Shown here in pieces: positions 15,097 through 21,777 of a stretch of DNA of 32,006 bases. The notes below the pieces were generated by a model. The model was given only the letters and a program-made list of their open reading frames with translations. It was not told the DNA's origin and searched no databases. The stretch is from an uncultured Collinsella sp. (GTDB lineage Bacteria > Actinomycetota > Coriobacteriia > Coriobacteriales > Coriobacteriaceae). The position numbers and the translations under genes are program-made. Within the stretch, counting starts at the first letter, position 1; each line of letters starts with the position of its first letter. Location: assembly GCA_902470895.1 (NCBI GenBank), contig CABRID010000008.1, positions 1 to 32,006 of the forward strand. Reading direction: 5' to 3'.

Positions 15097-16497
15097 ATGG
15101 ACTACCGCAAATCAGCCCAAGAGGTGGTCGACAACGTCGGTGGCGCCGACAACGTTGTTTCGGCCGCACACTGTGCCACGCGTCTGCGCCTGGTGATTGC
15201 CGATAATTCAAAGGTTAACAAGGAGGCCATCGAGAATATCGACGGCGCCAAGGGCGTCTTTGAGGCCCAGGGCCAGCTCCAGATTATTTTTGGCACCGGC
15301 ACCGTCAACAAGGTCTACGAAGAGTTCATCGCGCTCAGCGGCGTCGAGGCTGCCACCAAGGCCGAGGTCAAGGAGGCCGCGGCTCAGCAGCAGAATATCT
15401 TTATGCGCGCCATTAAGGTGCTCGGCGACGTCTTTGTCCCCATTATTCCCGCCATCGTTGCTTCGGGTCTGTTGCTGGGCATTATGAGCGCCCTCAACTT
15501 TATGGCCTCCAACGGCTTTATCGCGCTCGACACCAATAACTTTATCTACAAGATCGCCGACCTGGTCTCGGGAACGTCCTTTGGCATTCTGCAGATCCTG
15601 ATCGGTTACTCCGCCGCTAAGGCCTTTGGCGCCAACCCGTATCTTGGTGCCGTCGTCGGCGGTGCGTTCATCAACTCCTCGCTGCAGAGCGCCTACACGG
15701 TTGCCTCCGAGGGCGTGCAGACCATGGTCACCGTCATCCCCGGCGTGTACAGCTTTGAGTGGGTCGGTTATCAGGGCCACGTTATCCCCATCGTTATCGC
15801 CTGCGCCATTCTCGCCTTCCTCGAGAAGCGTCTCCACAAGGTTGTCCCCGAGATGTTCGATCTCTTTGTGACCCCGCTTGTCTCGGTGTTCGTGACCGTG
15901 CTCGTGACCCTCGTTGCCGTCGGCCCCATCTTCGTGTGGGCCGAGAACGCCATCCTCGGTCTGATCCAGACCCTGCTGACTCTGCCCTTCGGCATCGGTT
16001 CCTTTATCGTCGGCCTGTTCTATGCTCCCACGGTCGTTACCGGTATCCACCAGATGTACACCGCCATCGACCTGGGCCAGCTTGCCCAGCACGGCGTGAC
16101 CTACTGGCTGCCCATCGCCAGTGCTGCCAACATCGCCCAGGGTGGCGCCGCGCTTGCCGTTGCCTTTAAGACCCGCGATGCCAAGATCAAGGGCCTGGCG
16201 CTTCCTTCGGCCCTGTCCGCCTTCATGGGCATTACCGAGCCTGCCATCTTTGGTGTGAACCTGCGCTTCTTTAAGCCCTTCATCGCCGGCTGCATCGGCG
16301 GCGGTTGCGGTGCCCTGGTCTGCGCGCTTACTTCGCTGGCCGCCTCCGGCACGGGCGTTACCGGCATCTTCGGTATTCTGCTGTGCCTGGCCCAGCCCGT
16401 GCAGTACGCGATCATGTTCGCGGTTGCCGCGGTCGTGTCCTTTGCTATCTCGTTTGTCCTGTACAAGGACGAGCCCAAGGCTTCCGAGCAGGCCTAA
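15097..16497 (+). CDS. scrA: Sucrose-type PTS transporter subunit IIBC
   Basis: 466 residues. The N-terminal EIIB domain (1-~85) carries the phosphorylated cysteine C26 in AAHCATRLRL. The EIIC domain (~105-460) has about ten membrane segments and the substrate-region motif GITEPAIFGVNLR (from residue 378). The glucose-superfamily IIBC architecture without a C-terminal EIIA means phosphate must come from a separate EIIA (Crr-like) protein not in this window. With a GH32 hydrolase downstream, the imported sugar is most likely sucrose, delivered as sucrose-6-phosphate; trehalose or other beta-fructosides are less likely. ATG 15097 has GGAGGAAAGGG upstream and is preceded by two repressor operators. 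Confidence 0.88.
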   Translation: MDYRKSAQEVVDNVGGADNVVSAAHCATRLRLVIADNSKVNKEAIENIDGAKGVFEAQGQLQIIFGTGTVNKVYEEFIALSGVEAATKAEVKEAAAQQQNIFMRAIKVLGDVFVPIIPAIVASGLLLGIMSALNFMASNGFIALDTNNFIYKIADLVSGTSFGILQILIGYSAAKAFGANPYLGAVVGGAFINSSLQSAYTVASEGVQTMVTVIPGVYSFEWVGYQGHVIPIVIACAILAFLEKRLHKVVPEMFDLFVTPLVSVFVTVLVTLVAVGPIFVWAENAILGLIQTLLTLPFGIGSFIVGLFYAPTVVTGIHQMYTAIDLGQLAQHGVTYWLPIASAANIAQGGAALAVAFKTRDAKIKGLALPSALSAFMGITEPAIFGVNLRFFKPFIAGCIGGGCGALVCALTSLAASGTGVTGIFGILLCLAQPVQYAIMFAVAAVVSFAISFVLYKDEPKASEQA

Positions 16498-16516
16498 GAG
16501 CTTTTGATTGAGGGGT

Positions 16517-16550
16517 GCCCGCGGGTTGTATGCTCGCGGGCGTTTCCCGT
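16517..16550 (+). terminator. Hairpin between scrA and scrB
   Basis: GCCCGCG (16517-16523) pairs with CGCGGGC (16535-16541), followed by GTTTCCCG. The weak T-run suggests partial termination, which would lower scrB relative to scrA. Confidence 0.5.
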
Positions 16551-16603
16551 ATCTGGTGCCGATCTCTGGCGCCTTGTTACTTTCGATCCGTTAGGACTTT
16601 GAT

Positions 16604-18136
16604 ATGTCTAATGCCCTTGGTCGCGACCTTGCAAAGCTGGTCGCAGCTGTTGACGCCGCCGCCTCTGAGTGCGGTCATGGCGCATATGGCCAGCGCTTCC
16701 ATATTATGCCGCCGGCGGGTTGGCTCAACGACCCCAACGGTCTTTGCCAAGCGGGCGGCGTGTTCCATGTCTATTTTCAATATGCGCCGTTTGATGTCGA
16801 GGGCGGCGTTAAGGCCTGGGGCCATGCGACGAGCCGCGATCTTATGACGTGGGACTATGTTGGCGCTCCGCTGCTGCCCGACGAGCCGTTCGATTGCCAC
16901 GGTGTGTATTCGGGCTCCGCGCTTGCCGAGGACGGTCGCATTCGCGTGCTCTATACGGGCAACGTTAAGCTTTCCGATGCGGACGGCACGTACGACTACG
17001 TCAATACCGGCCGCCGCGCCGATACCGTCTATGTGGAGAGCACCGACGGTCAGGCGTTCGGCGCCAAGCGCGTAGTGCTGGCGTCTGAGGATTATCCTGA
17101 TGATTTGACCTGCCACGTGCGTGACCCCAAGGTGTGGCGCGATGATGATGAGCGTTATCACATGGTGCTGGGTGCTCGTCGTCGCGTGGATGGGCCGCAT
17201 GTCGAGAGCCGTTTTTGTGCCATGCACGGCGAGGGTGCCGGGCGCGATGTGGGCGAGATCCTGGTGTATGGCTCGGCCGATATGCTGAGTTGGGAGCTCG
17301 AGAGCCGCGTGTCTACGCCCAAGCGTTTTGGCTTTATGTGGGAGTGCCCGGGGTATCTGGAGCTTGAGGCGGATGGCGGCGTACCGGCGAAGTGGCTGTC
17401 CTTCTCTCCTCAGGGGCTTGAGGGCGGTCGTTGGGACCGCGGCAACGTTTACGCTGCTGGCTACATGCCTGTAACGGGCGACATTACCGGTGGTGACGGT
17501 GCCTATGAGCTGGGCGAGTTCCGCCTGTGGGACGCTGGTTTTGACTTCTATGCTCCGCAGGAGTTCACGGCCGAGGACGGTCGCCATATTCTAATCGGCT
17601 GGATGGGCATGCCCGATGAGCCGACCTATGGCAACGCGCCTACCGTGGCGTGCGGCTGGCAGCACTGCATGACGGTGCCGCGTGAGCTTACAGCCGGTGC
17701 CGGCGGCGTAGTGCTGCAGCAGCCGGCGCGCGAGATTGAGCACCATTATGTCTCGGTGCGTGTGGGGGCTGGCTCGTTGGAGGTTGACGGCGATACTTGC
17801 TTTGACGTTGTTGTTGGCGACGTCGACGGCGCATTTACCGCGACCGTTGATGGCGGGCTGAAGCTGGCGTTTGTGCCCGCCGAGGGCAACCTGCCCTCAC
17901 GCTTCGAGATGCGATTTACCGATGAGGGTCGCGCTTCTGCCGGCTGCGGTCGTACCGTGCGTTGGGAGCTCGTCGACGAGGTCCGTAACGTGCGCATTGT
18001 TGGTGATGTCTCGTCGGTCGAGGTGTTTGTGAACGATGGCGCGCTCGTGTTCTCGACGCGCATCTATCCCGAGGCCTATGGCGTGACCGTTGACGCTCCG
18101 GGCGCGAACGTGACCTATCACGCGCTCAACATCTAG
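16604..18136 (+). CDS. scrB: GH32 sucrose-6-phosphate hydrolase
   Basis: 510 residues of glycoside hydrolase family 32: a five-bladed beta-propeller then a beta-sandwich. The three catalytic acids are visible: D43 in GWLNDPNG (nucleophile), D174 in HVRDPKVW (transition-state stabiliser) and E247 in WECPGYLEL (acid/base). No signal peptide is present, so it acts in the cytoplasm, as required for cleaving sucrose-6-phosphate from the PTS into glucose-6-phosphate and fructose. It lies about 100 nt after the IIBC gene and the two form the effector part of the sucrose regulon. Family length and motif spacing look normal. Confidence 0.93.
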   Translation: MSNALGRDLAKLVAAVDAAASECGHGAYGQRFHIMPPAGWLNDPNGLCQAGGVFHVYFQYAPFDVEGGVKAWGHATSRDLMTWDYVGAPLLPDEPFDCHGVYSGSALAEDGRIRVLYTGNVKLSDADGTYDYVNTGRRADTVYVESTDGQAFGAKRVVLASEDYPDDLTCHVRDPKVWRDDDERYHMVLGARRRVDGPHVESRFCAMHGEGAGRDVGEILVYGSADMLSWELESRVSTPKRFGFMWECPGYLELEADGGVPAKWLSFSPQGLEGGRWDRGNVYAAGYMPVTGDITGGDGAYELGEFRLWDAGFDFYAPQEFTAEDGRHILIGWMGMPDEPTYGNAPTVACGWQHCMTVPRELTAGAGGVVLQQPAREIEHHYVSVRVGAGSLEVDGDTCFDVVVGDVDGAFTATVDGGLKLAFVPAEGNLPSRFEMRFTDEGRASAGCGRTVRWELVDEVRNVRIVGDVSSVEVFVNDGALVFSTRIYPEAYGVTVDAPGANVTYHALNI

Positions 18137-18175
18137 GCGATTCGTCGCATATCGGCGCTATACTGCAGCCGTTGC

Positions 18176-18210
18176 CCACGATGCGGGAAACATCCGCATC
18201 GTGGTTTTTT
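18176..18210 (+). terminator. Intrinsic terminator after the sucrose genes
   Basis: CCACGATGCGG (18176-18186) pairs perfectly with CCGCATCGTGG (18194-18204) around a 7-nt loop, followed by TTTTTT (18205-18210). A strong, canonical terminator only 22 nt before the next start codon. Confidence 0.92.
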
Positions 18211-18232
18211 GTTTATGAAGGGGCGGTGCCGT

Positions 18233-19225
18233 GTGGATGTGCAACAGCTAGAAGAGGCCTGGGCTTTGGGGTCCAGTGCGCGTGAGTCGCGTCTTGTTGC
18301 GGCCTCGCATGTGCCGGCGGCGCTGCTTCTGTTGGGGATTGTACGTCCCGGCGATCGCCTGGTTGCGTTTGCCGATGACTTTGCCGAAGCGTTTGCACGA
18401 GGCTTTGATACCTGCGACGTTGTGCTCGTGGAAGAGCCGTCGGTTGCGGCGTTTACCGCCGCGTCTGAGGGCTTTGATGCTTCGTTTGATGCCGAGGTGC
18501 CGCACCTTTGGTGGTTCGTCAACTCCATCGGCGGGTTTGGTCTTCGCGTGCCCGATCTCCGCGCTCTGGGTCGCGCGGCTCGCGAGGCACGTGCGCTGCT
18601 CGTGGTGGATAACACCGTGGCTTCCATCGTTGGCTGCGATCCGCTGCGTTTGGGTGCTGTGCTGTCCCTCGAAGCGCTCGACCGCGTGTGCGCCGGTGAG
18701 GCTCCGCGCAAGTTGGTTGCCGTATCGGTCGCGCGCTCGCAGCTCAAGCGCCATCGTGTGGATGCCGCGGCTGAGTGCGTGCATGTCCTGTTTGAGAGCT
18801 GTGGCTTGGGCAAGCTTGATTTGCCTACTGACGAGGCTGGTGTGCTGGAGCGCAGGCTGGACTTGCTCGATACCCGCATGCAGGCACACTTCGACCGCGC
18901 CCGTGCGCTGGCCGAGTATCTGGCCGCCAACGAGATGGTGCGCAACGTGCGCTATCCCGGGCTGAGTTCGCATCCCGACCATGCGGTTGCAACGGGAATC
19001 CTCGAGCATGGCTTTGGTCCGACAGTGGAGTTTGACCTTATCGATCGTAGTGCGGATGATCTGTTCGATGCTTTGCCGGGGGAGTTTCGCGCATCGCCCG
19101 CCGGCGGCGCAACGACACGACTTTCGGCTCCACGCGGTAAGCAGGGGAGCACCATCCGCCTCTTCGCCGGCACCGACAACCCCCTGGTCGTAGCGTCCGT
19201 CCTAGACAACGCCCTTCGCAACTAG
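18233..19225 (+). CDS. Degenerate Cys/Met-metabolism PLP-family protein, catalytic lysine absent
   Basis: About 330 residues similar to cystathionine gamma-synthase/lyase enzymes: LLVVDNTVASIVGCDPLRLG corresponds to the VDNT...PLELGAD stretch, and VRNVRYPGLSSHPDHAVA is the family's C-terminal signature. In active enzymes the Schiff-base lysine follows about 10 residues after LGAD in SATKY; here the text is AVLSLEALDRVCAG, with no lysine. The first ~60 residues and the SGMAA-type phosphate loop are also missing or altered (AASHVPAAL). It is therefore probably a pseudoenzyme or a gene with a new role. Start: GTG 18233 with AAGGGG upstream; the ATG at 18215 sits against the previous terminator. 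The frame is intact, so it is not an obvious pseudogene. Confidence 0.68.
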   Translation: MDVQQLEEAWALGSSARESRLVAASHVPAALLLLGIVRPGDRLVAFADDFAEAFARGFDTCDVVLVEEPSVAAFTAASEGFDASFDAEVPHLWWFVNSIGGFGLRVPDLRALGRAAREARALLVVDNTVASIVGCDPLRLGAVLSLEALDRVCAGEAPRKLVAVSVARSQLKRHRVDAAAECVHVLFESCGLGKLDLPTDEAGVLERRLDLLDTRMQAHFDRARALAEYLAANEMVRNVRYPGLSSHPDHAVATGILEHGFGPTVEFDLIDRSADDLFDALPGEFRASPAGGATTRLSAPRGKQGSTIRLFAGTDNPLVVASVLDNALRN

Positions 19226-19245
19226 CTAAATCATCCTCGACTCCA

Positions 19246-19316
19246 TAAGTTGCGGTGAAATAGGGATTGATTTACGGCTTTAACCGCATAAACAGTCCCT
19301 ATTTCACCGCAACTTA
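19246..19316. repeat. 71-nt palindrome with perfect 21-bp arms
   Basis: The 21 nt from TAAGTTGCGG (19246) to AATAGGGA (19266) are the exact reverse complement of 19296-19316. The 29-nt loop contains a smaller stem (TTTACGG with CCGCATAAA, 2-nt bulge). It lies between two convergent genes and could end transcription from both sides, but neither strand has a T-tract directly after the stem. The size and perfection of the arms suggest a mobile or repeated palindromic element. Confidence 0.75.
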
Positions 19317-19357
19317 GAGAGGGGGTTGCGTAGCTAAAAAGCCCCGTCCCAAATTGG

Positions 19358-19702
19358 CTATTCTTTGATGCTGGCGATGAGGTCGTTTGCTTTGGTGGCA
19401 ATGACGTTGTTGATGTCGGTCTGCAGCTCCTCGTAGGCCGCTATGGCTCGCTCGCCGGCGGGGGTGAGGGTGGATCCGCGGGCTCCGTCGCGCTCGATGA
19501 GCTTGCAGCCCAGCTGTCCTTCGGCCTCGTTCACAATGCGCCAGGCCTTGGAGTACGCCATGCCCATGCTCTTGGCGGCGCGGTTGAGCGAGTGCTCGCG
19601 GGCGATGCCCTGCAGCAGTAAGACGCAGCCGTGGCCGAACACGCCCGGCAGATCTTTGTCGCACGCTTGAATGACCAACTTTGCCGTCGTCTTGTACTTC
19701 AT
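19358..19702 (-). CDS. ModE/LysR-like winged helix-turn-helix regulator
   Basis: About 114 residues, a stand-alone winged-HTH domain like the N-terminal DNA-binding part of ModE. The motif runs from GIAREHSLNRAAKSMGMAYS through KAWRIVNEAEGQLG to GSTLTPAGERAI, which is typical of ModE and LysR domains. The molybdate-binding (TOBE/MOP) domains of full ModE are absent, so effector sensing is unclear. The short C-terminal helix may dimerise. Start: ATG at 19702 (minus strand) is favoured; a GTG 9 nt upstream is possible. The gene is convergent with the PLP-family gene and divergent from guaB, so it might act on the shared upstream region, but no operator is identified. Confidence 0.75.
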   Translation of the reverse strand: MKYKTTAKLVIQACDKDLPGVFGHGCVLLLQGIAREHSLNRAAKSMGMAYSKAWRIVNEAEGQLGCKLIERDGARGSTLTPAGERAIAAYEELQTDINNVIATKANDLIASIKE

Positions 19703-19787
19703 ACGCTCCACGTCTCCCCGCTAAAGTGTTTGCTGGGCAAACGCAAAGCCTGCGTCAAACCCTCGTGTGCTCTTCTTAAATCATGCA

Positions 19788-19816
19788 TTGTAGCAGTCAA
19801 AGTGCGTTAAGATACT
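19788..19816 (+). promoter_or_regulatory. Candidate guaB promoter
   Basis: TTGTAG (19788-19793) and GATACT (19811-19816) are 17 bp apart, giving an ~70-nt leader before guaB. Both boxes are moderate matches. Confidence 0.45.
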
Positions 19817-19895
19817 TCCCCAGTATTGGGCGCCCAAGGTTGGGCTGGGTCCTACGAGGCCTGCAGCCGACCGGTCGCATGGAAAAAGGAGAAAC

Positions 19896-21407
19896 ATGGC
19901 TACGTTCTTTCCCGGTGAGTCCCACACGTTTTCGGAGTTTCTGCTGGTCCCTGGCTACTCGTCCTCGCAGTGCATCCCCAACAACGTCTCTCTTAAGACG
20001 CCGCTAACCCGCTTTAAGCGCGGTGAGAAGCCGGCAATCACCCTGAACATCCCCATGGTTTCCGCCATCATGCAGTCCGTCTCGGGCGTCGACATGGGTG
20101 TCGCGCTCGCTACCGAGGGTGGCCTGTCCTTCATTTACGGTTCCCAGAGCGCCGAGTCCGAGGCCGCTATGGTCAAGGCCGTCAAGGATCACAAGGCCGG
20201 CTTTGTTCAGTCCGATTCCACGCTGACCCCCGACATGACCATGGAGCAGGTCATCGAGCTCAAGGAGAAGACCGGTCACTCCACCATGCCGGTCACCGAC
20301 GACGGCACTCCCAAGGGCAAGCTCCTGGGCATCGTCACCAGCCGTGACTATCGCCCCAGTCGCGATGACCACCAGACGAAGGTCTCCGAGTTCATGACCC
20401 CGCGTGAGCAGCTCATCGTGGGCGACAAGAACATCAGCCTCAAGGTTGCCAACGACGTCATCTGGGACAACAAGCTCAACGCCCTGCCCATCGTCGACGA
20501 CAACGATCACCTCATGGGCATTGTGTTCCGCAAGGACTACGACAGCCACAAGACTAACCCCAACGAGCTGCTCGATAACGACAAGCGCTACATGGTCGGC
20601 GCCGGTATCAACACCCGCGACTATGCCGAGCGCGTGCCGCTCCTCATCGAGGCCGGCGCCGATGTCCTGTGCATCGACTCCTCCGAGGGCTTCAGCGAGT
20701 GGCAGAAGCGCACCATCGAGTGGATCCGTGCCAACTATGGCGAGGACGTCAAGGTCGGTGCCGGTAACGTCGTCGACGCCGAGGGTTTCCGCTTCCTGGC
20801 CGACTGCGGCGCCGACTTCATCAAGGTCGGTATCGGCGGCGGTTCCATCTGCATTACCCGTGAGACCAAGGGTATCGGCCGTGGCCAGGCCACCGCGCTG
20901 ATCGATGTCTGCCGTGCTCGCGACGAGTACTACGAGGAGACCGGCGTCTACGTGCCCGTGTGCTCCGACGGCGGTATCGTCTATGACTACCACATGACAC
21001 TCGCCCTTGCCATGGGTGCAGACTTTATGATGCTGGGTCGTTACTTCGCCCGCTTTGACGAGAGCCCGACCGAGCGCGTCAACGTGAACGGTCAGTATAT
21101 GAAGGAGTACTGGGGCGAGGGTTCTGCGCGTGCCCGCAACTGGCAGCGCTACGACCTGGGCGGCGCCGCGAAGCTCAGCTTCGTCGAGGGTGTCGACTCC
21201 TACGTTCCCTACGCCGGTTCCCTCAAGGACGGCGTGGGCGGCACGCTCTACAAGGTCAAGTCCACGATGTGCAACTGCGGTGCCCTCTCGATCCCCGAGC
21301 TCCAGGAAAAGGCACGCCTAACGCTGGTCAGCTCCACCTCTATCGTCGAAGGCGGCGCCCACGACGTAGTCGTCAAGGATTCCCAGCAGAGCGTCAGTTA
21401 CCGCTAA
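19896..21407 (+). CDS. guaB: Inosine-5'-monophosphate dehydrogenase
   Basis: 503 residues. GuaB oxidises IMP to XMP with NAD+, the committed step of GMP synthesis, in the cytoplasm. The TIM barrel is split by two CBS domains (~100-225; HSTMPVTDDG, LNALPIVDDN). The catalytic cysteine is C319 in GGGSICITRETKGIGRG, and the mobile flap carries the ARNWQRYD region, an Arg-Tyr variant near the usual active-site arginine. The shape of the loop and flap resembles the eukaryote-like/Bacteroides-like IMPDH subgroup rather than E. coli, by eye. The start has a strong AAAGGAG site. The gene stands alone: a structured repeat and a terminator-like hairpin follow. Confidence 0.93.
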   Translation: MATFFPGESHTFSEFLLVPGYSSSQCIPNNVSLKTPLTRFKRGEKPAITLNIPMVSAIMQSVSGVDMGVALATEGGLSFIYGSQSAESEAAMVKAVKDHKAGFVQSDSTLTPDMTMEQVIELKEKTGHSTMPVTDDGTPKGKLLGIVTSRDYRPSRDDHQTKVSEFMTPREQLIVGDKNISLKVANDVIWDNKLNALPIVDDNDHLMGIVFRKDYDSHKTNPNELLDNDKRYMVGAGINTRDYAERVPLLIEAGADVLCIDSSEGFSEWQKRTIEWIRANYGEDVKVGAGNVVDAEGFRFLADCGADFIKVGIGGGSICITRETKGIGRGQATALIDVCRARDEYYEETGVYVPVCSDGGIVYDYHMTLALAMGADFMMLGRYFARFDESPTERVNVNGQYMKEYWGEGSARARNWQRYDLGGAAKLSFVEGVDSYVPYAGSLKDGVGGTLYKVKSTMCNCGALSIPELQEKARLTLVSSTSIVEGGAHDVVVKDSQQSVSYR

Positions 21408-21412
21408 GCGGC

Positions 21413-21506
21413 TTTCCCAAGCACCGCACCTTGCCGTTCAAACCGTCGCTCGCGTACCAAAGTACGCGTCGCTCCTCTTTCACGGCAATCTGCGGCACTT
21501 GGAAAA
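21413..21506. repeat. Structured intergenic palindromic element, copy 2
   Basis: A 94-nt imperfect hairpin 6 nt after the guaB stop. From outside in: TTT/AAA (21413-21415 with 21504-21506), CCAAG/CTTGG (21417-21421 with 21498-21502), CGCA/TGCG (21425-21428 with 21491-21494), TTGCCGT/ACGGCAA (21431-21437 with 21482-21488) and, at the tip, GCGTAC/GTACGC around CAAA. The core 21438-21481 matches copy 1 at 13765-13809 with one substitution cluster in the loop and one more change beside the tip stem. The innermost arm pair is C-G in copy 1 and T-A here, a compensatory change. Confidence 0.8.
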
Positions 21507-21539
21507 CCCGACCATGCTTGGGCGGGTGACAATTAGTGG

Positions 21540-21601
21540 TTGATTCAAAACCGCGTTATTTAGATAAAGCGAGATGCCTGCAAGTCGCAGGCATCTCGCT
21601 T
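21540..21601 (+). promoter_or_regulatory. Possible promoter followed by a 15-bp terminator-like hairpin before leuS
   Basis: A perfect 15-bp stem, 21567-21581 with 21587-21601 (AAGCGAGATGCCTGC and its complement), has a 5-nt loop and is followed by a broken T-run (GTCGTATTT). It may terminate guaB transcripts. A weak promoter-like pair, TTGATT (21540-21545) and TAGATA (21561-21566), lies just upstream; if real, the hairpin would act as an attenuator for leuS. The stem is clear, the promoter doubtful. Confidence 0.55.
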
Positions 21602-21635
21602 GTCGTATTTGCTATCATCAGTCAAGTTAACCTTA

Positions 21636-21754
21636 GGGTCGGTCGGCTTGGCTTTGTTCGCTACAAGTTCCGCACGCAAAGAAGAGCACTTAATGTGCTC
21701 TTCGTCTTGCGCAGGACTGTCCGCAGTAGCGAATAAAGCCAAGCCGACCGACCC
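21636..21754 (+). promoter_or_regulatory. Large base-paired leader upstream of leuS
   Basis: The 29 nt starting GGGTCGGTCGGCTTGG (21636-21664) pair with 21726-21754 at every position; the only non-Watson-Crick pair is one G-U wobble (21656 with 21734). The 61-nt interior holds GAAGAGCAC/GTGCTCTTC (21681-21689 with 21695-21703), CGCAA/TTGCG and TCC/GGA, giving one long nested rod. It ends 23 nt before the leuS start codon. I find no T-box sequence (AGGGTGG/ACCGCG), so this is not a recognisable tRNA-sensing leader. Confidence 0.7.
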
Positions 21755-21777
21755 CAGCTAAGATTAAAGGAGCTGAT

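Noticed and set aside
21636..21777. T-box riboswitch for leuS
   Set aside because: A tRNA-synthetase leader invites this call, but there is no AGGGTGG/ACCGCG T-box sequence and the architecture is one long rod, not a Stem I plus antiterminator.
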